From assembly GCF_009765755.1 (NCBI RefSeq), contig NZ_LMUV01000004.1:186001-250000 (forward strand): 64,000 nt of DNA. The letters run 5' to 3'. The stretch is from Rhodanobacter sp. L36. GTDB taxonomy: Bacteria; Pseudomonadota; Gammaproteobacteria; Xanthomonadales; Rhodanobacteraceae. Positions 27,239 to 36,600 of the stretch are shown here, one piece after another (positions within the stretch are counted from its first letter, which is position 1; each line of letters starts with the position of its first letter). The notes beneath the pieces are model-generated. The model ran no database searches. It was not told the DNA's origin and worked only from the letters and a program-made list of their open reading frames with translations. Made by a program: the position numbers and the translations under genes.

Positions 27239-28366
27239 ATGTCGAGCACCGCTGCCCCCGCCAAATTGCTGACCGTCGTCCAGTTGATTCCGGCGATGCT
27301 TGCCGGTGGCGCGGAACGCTCGGCGCTGGAGATCGCGCGCGCGCTGGTGAAAGCTGGCCATCGCTCCATCGTGGTATCGGCCGGGGGCCGCCTCGTGCAG
27401 CAACTCGAGGCGGAAGGGAGCGAGCACGTCACGCTCGACATCGGCAGCAAATCGCTACTGACACTTTCGCGCATTGGCGCACTGCGACGCCTGCTGCGCC
27501 AGCTCCAGCCCGATATCGTGCACGCCCGCTCGCGGTTGCCAGGCTGGATGGGATGGTGGGCAATGAAAGGCATGTCACCGCCACCGCATTTCGTCACCAC
27601 GGTGCACGGACTCAATTCGCCGGGGCGCTACAGCAGCATTCTGCTGAGAGGCGAGCGCGTCATCGTCGTTTCGCAGACCCTGCGCGATTTCGTGATGAGC
27701 CATTACCGATGGCTGGAGCCATCGCGGGTAAGGGTGATTCCACGCGGCATCGACCCCGACGCTTTCCCGTACGGGCATCGACCGGACGACGCCTGGCAGC
27801 GTGCGTTCTACGCGGAATACCCCGCGCTCTCAGGTGCGCCCTTGCTCACCTTGCCCGCGCGCGGTACGCGCCTGAAGGGTCATCACGACGCCATCGAGCT
27901 GCTCGCCGACCTCAAGCGTCGCGGCATCGAGGCACGCTTGTTGTTGCTGGGTGTGGCGGAGCCCGGTCGCGAAGCGTATCTGAGCGAACTCAAGGAGCTG
28001 ATTCGCGTGCGCGGCGTGACATCGCAGGTCGTGCTGACACCGCCGCGTGACGACGTGCGCGACATCTACGCCATTTCGGCGTTGATCCTGCAATTGTCGA
28101 ACAAGCCCGAATCGTTCGGGCGCACCGTGATCGAAGCCTTGTCGCTATGCCGACCGGTGCTCGGATACGCACATGGCGGCGTCGGTGAACTGCTTGCCGA
28201 ACTCTATCCCGCCGGTCGCGTGCCTCCGAGCGATCGCGAACGGCTGGTGGAACGTGCGGCCGAACTCTTGCGCGTGGCTCCGCCCATTTCGCCGTTGCAA
28301 AGCTATCGCCTGATCGACATGCAGCAATCGACGCTGGCGCTCTACGACGAAGTCGCGGCCAGCTGA
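27239..28366 (+). CDS. GT4-type glycosyltransferase
   Basis: A 375-residue GT-B retaining glycosyltransferase, probably acting on LPS core sugar. The N-terminal acceptor domain carries VVQLIPAMLAGGAERSALEIA and the C-terminal donor domain carries KPESFGRTVIEALSLCRPVLG with the conserved E-x7-E. The region VRVIPRGIDPDAFP marks the hinge. The start is uncertain: ATG 27215 and ATG 27239 are both in frame, and neither has a clear ribosome site. It is followed by a ligase-like gene and a GT2 gene, an LPS assembly set. Confidence 0.88.
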   Translation: MSSTAAPAKLLTVVQLIPAMLAGGAERSALEIARALVKAGHRSIVVSAGGRLVQQLEAEGSEHVTLDIGSKSLLTLSRIGALRRLLRQLQPDIVHARSRLPGWMGWWAMKGMSPPPHFVTTVHGLNSPGRYSSILLRGERVIVVSQTLRDFVMSHYRWLEPSRVRVIPRGIDPDAFPYGHRPDDAWQRAFYAEYPALSGAPLLTLPARGTRLKGHHDAIELLADLKRRGIEARLLLLGVAEPGREAYLSELKELIRVRGVTSQVVLTPPRDDVRDIYAISALILQLSNKPESFGRTVIEALSLCRPVLGYAHGGVGELLAELYPAGRVPPSDRERLVERAAELLRVAPPISPLQSYRLIDMQQSTLALYDEVAAS

Positions 28367-28434
28367 CCAAGCACGCCTGCGTTCGCGCGCGCTTGCCGCC
28401 TACAATGGGTGACCGTCTTCGTTCCGGTTCACGC

Positions 28435-29733
28435 ATGATTCCTTTCCGCAGCAAGCTCAAGGCCGCATTGCATTCGCCGTTGCTGCCGTTCTGGCTGGTG
28501 ATCACCTTGCTGCCGTTCGGCCGCAGCTCCGAGCTCGGAACGTTTCTCTGCCTGGTCGGTGTGATCCTGCTGTTCGTACGCGAGCCACGCGTGCTGGAAG
28601 AACATGGCGGTGCGCGGTTGCTGCTTTGGCTGCTGGCGGCTTACGTCGGCGCGGCGCTGATTTCATCGATCGATTCGGTGGTGCCGGGCAAAAGTTGGGG
28701 CACGGTTGCCGCGCTGTTGCGTTACGCGCCTCTCGGACTTTATGCGTGCTTCGCCATTCGTCGCGAGAGCAAATTGCAGATGCTGTATGTCGCCGTGGCC
28801 GGCGTGCTTGCCTTGTGGACGCTGGATGCATGGGTGCAGACAGTGACGGGCTGGAGCGTTGCCGGGCGCGCCAACGCGGAACATCTGTCCGGCATTTTCG
28901 GCGCCGAAAATCTGAAGCTCGGGCCGACGCTCGCGGTGCTGTCGCCCTTCGCACTGTGGACCGCGCGCAAGTACGGCGGTTTGCCGGGCTTGCTCCTGTC
29001 GTTCGTGCTGATGCTCGGGCCGGTATTGCTTGCCGGCTCGCGCGCGGCTTGGCTCTGCTATGCGCTGGTGGCGATCGGGTTTGCGTGGCGCGAGTCTCGA
29101 TCAGCGTGGCGGTTCGCGGCATTCTGCGCGGGCGCAGTGTTGTTGCTGGCGATTGCCGGAGGCATCGCGTGGAAAACTTCCGAGCGCTTCCAGCAGCGAA
29201 TCGACCGCACGATGCTTGCGTTGCATGGCTCGAGCCAGTCCATTGATACGGCGATGACCGGCCGGCTCGATATCTGGCAGGCGAGCTTGAAAATGATCGC
29301 GGCCCATCCGGTCAATGGCGTGGGCGTGCGTGGATTTCGTGATGCCTATCCGCGGTACGTGGCGCGTGACGACCACTTTCTTGTCGCCGAACCGTGCGGC
29401 GTCGGCGAGGGTGCGTGTCACGCGCACCAACTCGTTCTGGAAGTCCTCACCGAGACCGGCGTGATTGGACTGTTGTTGTGGCTTGCAGCGGCGGCATTTG
29501 CGTTGCGCGCATGGTCGAAAGCGGGTGCACAGACACGCTCACGCGTGTTTCCGGTGACACTGGCGCTTGGCGTCATGCTGTTTCCAGTCAATACTCATTT
29601 GGCCTTCTATTCGGCGTGGTGGGGTTTGCTGTTCGGCTGGCTTCTCGGGCTGTGGTGCGCGGCGCTTTACGTGCAGCCGGACGCAGAACTCCCACCGGTG
29701 CATCGCACGCGCGGAGTAGTAAATGCCGCGTGA
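28435..29733 (+). CDS. O-antigen ligase / Wzy-like membrane protein
   Basis: A 432-residue, highly hydrophobic protein with about eleven membrane segments. A large periplasmic loop carries the Wzy_C-type signature (MTGRLDIWQASLKMIAAHPVNGVGVRGFRDAYP), with HAHQLVLEVLTETGVIGLL after it. The arginine and the HAH motif fit WaaL-type ligases and Wzy-type polymerases. It sits between two glycosyltransferase genes and overlaps the next by 11 bases, which favours a role in completing LPS. I cannot decide between ligase and polymerase. Confidence 0.88.
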   Translation: MIPFRSKLKAALHSPLLPFWLVITLLPFGRSSELGTFLCLVGVILLFVREPRVLEEHGGARLLLWLLAAYVGAALISSIDSVVPGKSWGTVAALLRYAPLGLYACFAIRRESKLQMLYVAVAGVLALWTLDAWVQTVTGWSVAGRANAEHLSGIFGAENLKLGPTLAVLSPFALWTARKYGGLPGLLLSFVLMLGPVLLAGSRAAWLCYALVAIGFAWRESRSAWRFAAFCAGAVLLLAIAGGIAWKTSERFQQRIDRTMLALHGSSQSIDTAMTGRLDIWQASLKMIAAHPVNGVGVRGFRDAYPRYVARDDHFLVAEPCGVGEGACHAHQLVLEVLTETGVIGLLLWLAAAAFALRAWSKAGAQTRSRVFPVTLALGVMLFPVNTHLAFYSAWWGLLFGWLLGLWCAALYVQPDAELPPVHRTRGVVNAA

Positions 29734-30505
29734 TCCGCTATCGGTCGTGGTCACTACGTTCAACAACGCCGACACGCTCGACGCCTGTCTGCGCAGCGTG
29801 ACATGGGCCGACGAGATCGTGGTGCTGGACTCGGGCTCGACCGATGCGACACAGGCCATCGCACTCCATTACAAGGCGCGCTTCCATGTGCAGCCGTTCG
29901 CCGGTTACAGCGCGCAGAAACAGGCTGCGATCGACCTCGCGACTCACGCGTGGGTGCTTCTACTCGACTCGGACGAGTCACTGGGGCCTGCGGCCCAAGC
30001 CGAACTGGATGCGGCGCTCACGTCTCCGCAAATGCAGGGCTATCAACTCTGGCGGCGCGAATGGCTGTTCTGGCGGTGGCAGTCTCCACGCAGCCGGCTC
30101 AATCACTACGTGCGATTGTTCGACAAACAACATGCGCGCATGAGCGGTCACGAAGTTCACGAGTCGGTCGTTGTCACCGGGTCCATCGGTGTACTTGATG
30201 TAGTCATCGATCACTACGGCGAGCGTGACATCGCAGGGCGTGTCGACAAAGCCAATCGCTATTCGACGCTGCAACAGCAAGATCTTGCGTATCGCGATGT
30301 GTCGTGGCTCGGCTTGCGCATGGTGGCGTACCCGACGGTCGCCTTTCTCCGCTACTACCTGTTGCGCGGCCACTATCGTTCGGGCTGGGCAGGCTTCATC
30401 GCTGCTCGCGTGCATGCGTTCTACGCGCTTCTCAAGTATGCCAAATTGCACGAGCACCGTGAGGCGATCAAGCGTGCCCAGGCGGACGAAAAGCCGCAGC
30501 CCTAG
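29723..30505 (+). CDS. GT2 glycosyltransferase, WaaE/KdtX-like
   Basis: A 260-residue inverting GT-A enzyme. Seen: LSVVVTTFNNADTLDACLRSV, EIVVLDSGSTDATQAIA, the metal-binding LLLDSDE, and a C-terminal segment RVHAFYALLKYAKLHE. This matches the WaaE/KdtX group that adds a hexose to the heptose of the inner core. The gene starts inside the end of the ligase gene (11-base overlap) with GGAG ahead of the ATG, so translation is probably coupled. Confidence 0.9.
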   Translation: MPRDPLSVVVTTFNNADTLDACLRSVTWADEIVVLDSGSTDATQAIALHYKARFHVQPFAGYSAQKQAAIDLATHAWVLLLDSDESLGPAAQAELDAALTSPQMQGYQLWRREWLFWRWQSPRSRLNHYVRLFDKQHARMSGHEVHESVVVTGSIGVLDVVIDHYGERDIAGRVDKANRYSTLQQQDLAYRDVSWLGLRMVAYPTVAFLRYYLLRGHYRSGWAGFIAARVHAFYALLKYAKLHEHREAIKRAQADEKPQP

Positions 30506-30986
30506 TCATCGGCGCGTCACTATTTTTCGTTCTACTCGCAGGAAAGGCGATAGAAAAACGCAAGTCGTTGACGGGTCACTGACGCAGTGCGTTCGACGGC
30601 GGCCCTTCACAACCAAACCATTGCGGATGTGTTCTCAGCGTTGCACACTCCGTAGACATGTTGAAGGCTTTCACGGACAGCGCCGCTACATGTCTTTCGA
30701 GTCACAGAAGGGGGGTTCGGTTACGTCATTCGCCCGCCATGGCACGCCGCCATGGCAACTACCCATGTGTGCCCGGGTTTGTTCGGCTGTGGGCGAACGA
30801 CAGCAGATGACGACGTGGTATGTCGCGATGACTCATTAGTCCACAGCGACGTATCCGTTAGGCCAGTTGGAAGGCGGGCAACTGGTGGTATTCGAACGGC
30901 AGCCAAGGATGCAGCGCCGTTCGCGAAGTGGATCAGGCAAGTGCGCCATCAACTTTTGACCAACTTACATTCAAGGGGTTTCATCC
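30506..30986 (+). other. 481-bp gap upstream of the first S53 peptidase gene
   Basis: No convincing protein gene and no tRNA-like fold. It carries a few short palindromes (for example GCCATGG near 30738-30755) and, at its right end, the 44-bp element shared with the second S53 gene. The promoter of the peptidase gene should lie here, but no hexamer pair stands out. Confidence 0.6.
30926..30969 (+). repeat. copy 1 of the 44-bp S53 leader element
   Basis: Begins AAGTGGATCAGGCAAG and ends ACCAACTTACA. It matches 33813-33856 with three differences in 44. It contains the near-direct repeat ATCAACTT / ACCAACTT at an 11-bp period and stops just before the ribosome-binding region of the gene. Confidence 0.9.
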
Positions 30987-33341
30987 ATGAAGCAAAGCTA
31001 TTTCATTCTCTCCGCATCCATTGCCGCCGCGCTTGCCAGTACATCTGTGATGGCGCAGCCGGTTGCGGCGAGTGGCCAGGCGCTGGCGGGCGTCAACACC
31101 GCCGAATCGGCGCGCGTCACGCAGGCCGTGAATGCCAACGTCGTATCTGCCGTCGCGCAGAGCCACCTGAAGTTCGTCAACAAGGCAAAGCCGGTCAGCC
31201 AGTTGGCTGATGCGACGCAGATGAATCACTTGCAGCTGATCCTCAAGCGCAGTGCACTGCGTGAAGCGGCCCTGACACAGTTCATGGCGGACCAGCACAA
31301 TCCGAAGTCCGCCAAATTCCAGCAGTGGCTCACGCCGCAGCAGTTCGGTGATGCGTTCGGTGTTGCCGATAGCGACATCCAGGCGACCAAGGCCTGGCTG
31401 GTGTCGCAGGGCTTCACTGTCCACGGCGTTTACCCGAACAAGATGCAGATCGATTTCAGCGGTACCGCCGGTCAGGTGAATCGCTCGTTCCATACGCAGG
31501 AAAACAATTACAAGCTGGCGAACGGCACCAGTCATGTGGCGAATGCGCGCGACATCAGCATTCCGAGTGCGCTGTCGGCCGTCGTCGTCGGCGTGGCTGG
31601 CCTGAATGACTTTCATCCGAAAGCGCTGTTGAAACAGCAGAAGGCCATGAAACTGGATCCGTCCGGCAAAGGCCTCGCCCTGAAACCGCTGAACGCACCG
31701 GTTGCGGTGGCGAAGACGGGCAAGAAAGGTCAGGCGATCAGCTTCACTAACGGCGCTCGCGGTCTGGTGCCGAATGACATCGCCACGATGTACAACTTCA
31801 AGAGCCTGCGCACGAATGGCGTGGTCGGCACCGGCATCACGATTGCGGTGATTGAAGATGCAGACATGGTTGAAGCGGACTGGCCTAACTTTGTCACACA
31901 GTTCAATCTCGTTCAGTACGGCGGTACCTTTGCCCAGACCCATCCGGTCGGACCGAGCCAGTGCGATGCGCCAGCGACGGCGACGGCGACTACTGAAAGT
32001 GGCGAAACGGTGCTCGACGCTGAGTGGGCTGCCGCGGTTGCTCCGGGTGCGGCCATCGTGGTCGCCACCTGTGCCGATACCGGCATCGACAACTTCTTCG
32101 GCGGCGTGTTCGCTGCCGGTACCAACATCATCAACGCGGATGTGCGTCCGAACGTCATCAGCGCGAGCTACGGCTTTGGTGAGTTCTTCACCGATACCGC
32201 GAGCAAGACCGCGATCGACTTGATGTGGGCGCAGGCCGATGCCGAAGGTATTTCGGTCTTTGTGTCGACCGGCGATTCCGGCTCCAACCCGAGCTTCAAC
32301 GGCCGCCTCATCAACAGCTATTACGGCGGCACGGCAGTGGATGCCAACTCGTTCGCCACTTCCACCAACGTCACCAGCGTGGGCGGTACCGACACCGCCG
32401 ACGTCCTTGATGGCACCACCAGCAAGTATTTCGCCCCGACTCACAGCGTGGTCGGTGGATCGGCGTTGTCCTACGTGCCGGAAATTCCGTGGAACCAGTC
32501 GTGCGGCAACGGCGTGGCAGCCAAGTCTCTGGGCTACAGCAGCGCTGTCGATTTCTGCAATGCGGATGTGGCCGGTGACATCGATCCTTCACGCAGCCCG
32601 GGCTTCCAGTCCGAGGCTGGCAGTGGTGGTCCATCGTCGGTGGTGCGCAAGCCGGTTTGGCAGCGTCAGATTTTCAATGCCGCCAGGGATCAGTCGCGCG
32701 ATCTGCCCGACGTATCGTTGTTCGCGGGCTCATTCGCTGGATTGACCTGGGCCATCGATTGCACGGCGAAGTATCCGTGCTCGCCCGATTTCTCGGGAGA
32801 GATTTCGATCACGGGCGGTACTTCGTTGGCCTCGCCGATGTTCGCCGGTATCCAGGCACTGATCGATCAAGGCCTGGTCATGCGCGGGTTGCAGGCGAAC
32901 CAGGGTAATGCGGCCCCAACGCTGTATGCACTGGCTGCCAATGAGTACGGTGGTTCCACCGGCATTGCACCTGCAAGCCTGGCTGCCTGCAACTCGGACA
33001 ATGGCGCTACGGGCACGTCCGCCTGCGTGTTTCACAACATCACGCGTGGTTCGATTTCAAGCAATTGTTACGATGCGCAGCCGTTGTTCACCACACCTAA
33101 TTGCTACTTCTACACTTCCATACCGGAAAATGGTGGGGTAACGGTCCGGGTTGGTCTCACCACGACGGATGCGAGTCCGACGACCTACTCGAATACCAAC
33201 AAGGCGTTTATTGCGCAGCCTGGCTGGAGCTTTGCCAGCGGCCTCGGCTCGGTGGATACACGTAACCTGCTGATCGCGTGGCGCGCCTTTGTCAACGCAC
33301 CAGCTGCAGCTCCGGCAGCGACCGCGGCGCTTTCGAAGTAA
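30987..33341 (+). CDS. secreted S53 (sedolisin-type) serine-carboxyl peptidase, copy 1
   Basis: A 784-residue secreted protease precursor. A signal peptide (MKQSYFILSASIAAALASTSVMA) is followed by a pro-kumamolisin activation domain (about residues 45-215: ADQHNPKSAKFQQWLTPQQF, SQGFTVHGVYPNKMQIDFSG). The catalytic domain has GETVLDAEW giving Glu340 and Asp344, STGDSGS giving the oxyanion Asp430, and GGTSLASP giving Ser613. The end GWSFASGLGSVD matches the family's calcium-binding region. S53 enzymes are usually active at acid pH. No anchor is seen, so it should be periplasmic or exported. The next gene is a close paralogue. Confidence 0.95.
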   Translation: MKQSYFILSASIAAALASTSVMAQPVAASGQALAGVNTAESARVTQAVNANVVSAVAQSHLKFVNKAKPVSQLADATQMNHLQLILKRSALREAALTQFMADQHNPKSAKFQQWLTPQQFGDAFGVADSDIQATKAWLVSQGFTVHGVYPNKMQIDFSGTAGQVNRSFHTQENNYKLANGTSHVANARDISIPSALSAVVVGVAGLNDFHPKALLKQQKAMKLDPSGKGLALKPLNAPVAVAKTGKKGQAISFTNGARGLVPNDIATMYNFKSLRTNGVVGTGITIAVIEDADMVEADWPNFVTQFNLVQYGGTFAQTHPVGPSQCDAPATATATTESGETVLDAEWAAAVAPGAAIVVATCADTGIDNFFGGVFAAGTNIINADVRPNVISASYGFGEFFTDTASKTAIDLMWAQADAEGISVFVSTGDSGSNPSFNGRLINSYYGGTAVDANSFATSTNVTSVGGTDTADVLDGTTSKYFAPTHSVVGGSALSYVPEIPWNQSCGNGVAAKSLGYSSAVDFCNADVAGDIDPSRSPGFQSEAGSGGPSSVVRKPVWQRQIFNAARDQSRDLPDVSLFAGSFAGLTWAIDCTAKYPCSPDFSGEISITGGTSLASPMFAGIQALIDQGLVMRGLQANQGNAAPTLYALAANEYGGSTGIAPASLAACNSDNGATGTSACVFHNITRGSISSNCYDAQPLFTTPNCYFYTSIPENGGVTVRVGLTTTDASPTTYSNTNKAFIAQPGWSFASGLGSVDTRNLLIAWRAFVNAPAAAPAATAALSK

Positions 33342-33870
33342 CGACTACAAGTTTGCCTTCACGCAAAAACACATTGATGTGTAAGAGCGTCCAAGCGGCA
33401 ACAGCTTGGGCGCTTATCGAAATGGAATATGCCTTCACAAATGTGAATATTCATATTTGTGAAGGCTGTTTGTGCTGCATGAATTGATAGCTGGAGCACT
33501 GGCTCGCTAAATACGGGAACATTACGTCTACATAATCTTCACGTTCGATTTCAATCCTTCTTGGAAGTTATTCGGTGATTTCAGCGGGTCGATTTTTTTT
33601 CGTTGCGGATTGCGCCAACAGGTCGCAAACTCGGTGGAGCCGCTTCTATCAATTTGCTTAAACGGGAGTCGATAGTTTTATAGGGATAGCAGGCAAGACG
33701 ACAAGATTGCAGGTGCAATGCCTTCATCGTGTCGCACAAATCGACGGGGTCCAACGGCGGCGATTTGAAACAGGGGATGTGCAGAAGTAGGGATGTCGTG
33801 AGTGCTAATCGCAAGTGGATAAGGCAAGTACGCCATCAACTTTTGATCAACTTACACAAGGGAACTCATC
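33342..33870 (+). other. 529-bp gap between the S53 genes, with two strong hairpins
   Basis: No gene recognised. A hairpin at 33382-33415 (CGTCCAAGC facing GCTTGGGCG) and a second at 33431-33466 (12-bp perfect stem GCCTTCACAAAT / ATTTGTGAAGGC with loop GTGAATATTCAT) lie after the first stop. The second may end that transcript, although no T-run follows. The stretch 33520-33720 is richer in A and T than its surroundings. The last part holds copy 2 of the leader element. Confidence 0.6.
33813..33856 (+). repeat. copy 2 of the 44-bp S53 leader element
   Basis: Begins AAGTGGATAAGGCAAG and ends ATCAACTTACA. It contains a perfect direct repeat ATCAACTT-TTG-ATCAACTT (11-bp period, one helical turn). 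It ends a few bases before AAGGGAA, the ribosome site of the second peptidase gene. Confidence 0.9.
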
Positions 33871-36231
33871 ATGAAACAGAAGTACCTGACCCTGAGCTTG
33901 TCCATTGCCGCCGCGCTGGCCTGTACGCCAGCGGCATTGATGGCCCAGCCAAGTGCTGCCGGAAATGCAGCGTCCACTGGCGAAGCCGGACGGATAACCC
34001 AAGTCGTCAACAGCACCTCACTCGTCACGCTTCCCAAAACCCATCTCGGATTCGTCGGCAAAAAATCTGCCGTCAATGTGGCCGATTCGACCAAAATGAA
34101 TCACCTGCAGTTGATCCTCAAGCCCAGCGCGCTGAGGCAGGCTCAGATGGAGACGCTGATTGCCAATCAGCACAATCCCAAGTCGGCCCAATTCCAGAAG
34201 TGGCTGACGCCGGCGCAATTCGGTAATGCGTACGGCGCTGTCGATAGCGATATTGCTGCGGTGACCGCCTGGCTTACATCGCAGGGTTTCACCGTCAACA
34301 GCGTTTATCCCAACAAGACACAGATCGACTTCAGCGGCACCGCGGCACAAGTACGCGCGGCGTTCCACACGCAGGAAGGCATCTACACGATCGGCAAGCA
34401 GAAGCACCTTGCCAACAGCAGCGACATCAGCATTCCGGCTGCATTGAAGTCGGTCGTCGCAGGCGTGATGGGCTTGAATGACTTCCATCCGAAGTCGTTG
34501 CACAAGAAGTCCGAAATCGCGCAGTGGAATACTTCGAAGAAAGGGTTTGTTTCAAAGGCCAAGAATGCCGCAGACGCGAAGTCCGGCGCCAAGGTCATCA
34601 ATCAGGCGATTTCCTTCAACGGTGGCGCGTTGCGCGGCTTGGTGCCCGACGATGTGGCCACGATGTATAACGTCGCTCCGCTGCGCGCCAATGGCGTGAC
34701 CGGCGCAGGTGTCACCATTGCGGTGGTGGAAGACGAAAACATGGTGCCGGCTGACTGGGACAACTTCCGTACTCAGTTCAACCTCGCTCAGTATGGCGGC
34801 ACGTTTGCCCAGGTGGCTCCGCCTGCCGCAAGTGGCCCCAACAACTGCATCGATCCGGGCACGCAGTTCGGTACCGAAGACGGTGGCGAAACGTTGCTCG
34901 ACGCCGAATGGTCAACGGCCATCGCTCCGGGCGCCAACATCGTGGTCGCCAGCTGCTCTGACTACGACGCCGACTTCGACCCTGCCACCGACAATTTCTT
35001 CGGCGGTACATTCATCGCGGCTACCAATCTGATCAACCAGACAAGTGGACGTCCGAACATCATCAGCGCCAGCTATGGCTACGGCGAATATTTCACCGAT
35101 ACGGCCAGCAAGACGGCTATTGACCTGATGTGGGCACAGGCGGATGCGGAAGGCATCTCCGTCTTCGTGTCGACGGGCGACTCCGGTTCCAACCCGAGCT
35201 TCAACGGCGGGTTGATCAACGGCTATTACGGCAACTCCGCCGTGGACGCCAACTCGTTCGCAACCTCGCCGCACGTCACGGGCGTTGGCGGCCTGGATAC
35301 GGCTGACGTTCTCGATGGGACGACCAGCAAATATTTCGCGCCGACCACCAACCCGAATGGCGGTTCGGCACTGTCGTACGTGCCCGAGATTCCGTGGAAC
35401 CAGTCTTGCGGTAATGGCGTTGCAGCCAAGTCGGTCGGCGGCTTCAGCAGCGCTCTGGACTTCTGCAAGGAATACCTCAAGTACGATCCCAACGGCGCCT
35501 ACGCCACGTCCGAGGCCGGTAGCGGTGGCCCATCGTCCGTGGATGCCAAACCGGCATGGCAGCGGCAGATCTTCAACGCGGCGAAGGATCAGTCACGCGA
35601 CCTTCCCGACGTTTCGTTGTTTGCCGGTTCCTACGGTGGCTACACCTATGTAGTTACTTGCACGTCCTACTACCCGTGTACTCCGGACTACTCCGGATCG
35701 ACGGCTCTCAGCGGTGGCACATCGCTGGCGTCACCGATGTTTGCAGGCATCCAGGCGCTGATGGATCAAGGTCTGGCCGCTCGTGGACTGCCCATCAACC
35801 AGGGCAATGCGGCGCCGACGCTCTATGCGCTGGCGGCGAACGAGTACGGCGGTGCCACCGGCACGTCACCCGCCAGTCTGGCTGCGTGCAGCGCAGACAA
35901 CGGCGCCACCGGAACGGATAGCTGCGTGTTCCATAACGTCACTCGCGGATCCATTTCGACGCAGTGTTATCAGCCTAACCCGGCGCTCTTCACGGATCCG
36001 TTCACAACCGCCAACTGCTACTTCTACGGAACAGTGGGGCAAGGGGCGGATCAACTTGGTTTGACCACGACGGATGCCGCTCCTACGGCATACGGCGTTG
36101 CCAACAAGGCGTACGGTGCGCAGCCGGGTTGGAGCTTCGCTGCGGGCCTGGGCTCAGTCAATGCAAGAAACCTGCTCATCGCGTGGCGCGCCTTCGTCAA
36201 TGCACCGCCCGCACCACCGCCGGCACCGTAA
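33871..36231 (+). CDS. secreted S53 (sedolisin-type) serine-carboxyl peptidase, copy 2
   Basis: A 786-residue paralogue of the preceding protein. Signal peptide MKQKYLTLSLSIAAALACTPAALMA, the activation domain (ANQHNPKSAQFQKWLTPAQF), and catalytic residues Glu340 and Asp344 (GETLLDAEW), oxyanion Asp437 (STGDSGS) and Ser618 (GGTSLASP) are all present, so it should be active. Long blocks around the oxyanion site are nearly identical to copy 1 (TDTASKTAIDLMWAQADAEG). The propeptide and the loop DYDADFDPATDN, absent from copy 1, differ. The C-terminus ends in a short Pro/Ala tail. Confidence 0.95.
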   Translation: MKQKYLTLSLSIAAALACTPAALMAQPSAAGNAASTGEAGRITQVVNSTSLVTLPKTHLGFVGKKSAVNVADSTKMNHLQLILKPSALRQAQMETLIANQHNPKSAQFQKWLTPAQFGNAYGAVDSDIAAVTAWLTSQGFTVNSVYPNKTQIDFSGTAAQVRAAFHTQEGIYTIGKQKHLANSSDISIPAALKSVVAGVMGLNDFHPKSLHKKSEIAQWNTSKKGFVSKAKNAADAKSGAKVINQAISFNGGALRGLVPDDVATMYNVAPLRANGVTGAGVTIAVVEDENMVPADWDNFRTQFNLAQYGGTFAQVAPPAASGPNNCIDPGTQFGTEDGGETLLDAEWSTAIAPGANIVVASCSDYDADFDPATDNFFGGTFIAATNLINQTSGRPNIISASYGYGEYFTDTASKTAIDLMWAQADAEGISVFVSTGDSGSNPSFNGGLINGYYGNSAVDANSFATSPHVTGVGGLDTADVLDGTTSKYFAPTTNPNGGSALSYVPEIPWNQSCGNGVAAKSVGGFSSALDFCKEYLKYDPNGAYATSEAGSGGPSSVDAKPAWQRQIFNAAKDQSRDLPDVSLFAGSYGGYTYVVTCTSYYPCTPDYSGSTALSGGTSLASPMFAGIQALMDQGLAARGLPINQGNAAPTLYALAANEYGGATGTSPASLAACSADNGATGTDSCVFHNVTRGSISTQCYQPNPALFTDPFTTANCYFYGTVGQGADQLGLTTTDAAPTAYGVANKAYGAQPGWSFAAGLGSVNARNLLIAWRAFVNAPPAPPPAP

Positions 36232-36247
36232 GTTCTGAGGCATAACG

Positions 36248-36281
36248 ATCCCTGGCGGTGTAATACCGCCAGGGATTTTTG
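36248..36281 (+). terminator. intrinsic terminator after the second S53 gene
   Basis: Perfect 12-bp stem ATCCCTGGCGGT / ACCGCCAGGGAT with a 5-base loop, then TTTTG. The rest of the gap to 36600 is AT-richer and shows no gene or clear promoter. Confidence 0.95.
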
Positions 36282-36600
36282 AAAAAATAGAATGACGCAC
36301 TGACGCCATATGGTTACGCCCCGCCGGAGCGCAGGCCGTTGCTTGAAACATGGATGCCAAACGCGACCCGACGTCGAAAGCGACGCAGCGGCCGCAGCAG
36401 TAAAATATTTGTGGCGTTTTCTGCAGAGTTTCACAGCGGGATTTCCGTTGCGAGTCAGAGATTTTCGGGATGGGTCGACACGCGGATATTCGTATCTGAG
36501 TGACGCGGCAACAAGGAAGCACAACTCGATGGAGATTCATCTACTTCTTATATAAATGACCCGTAGGGATAGCGGGGTCAACTGCCTTGGGGGAGGCTGC

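Noticed and set aside
30506..30986. Possible tRNA or att site upstream of the S53 block
   Set aside because: No cloverleaf, CCA end or integrase gene is visible and no direct repeat brackets the block.
30981..32444. 487-residue minus-strand frame opposite the first S53 gene
   Set aside because: The plus frame has signal peptide, propeptide and catalytic motifs; this frame is low-complexity shadow.
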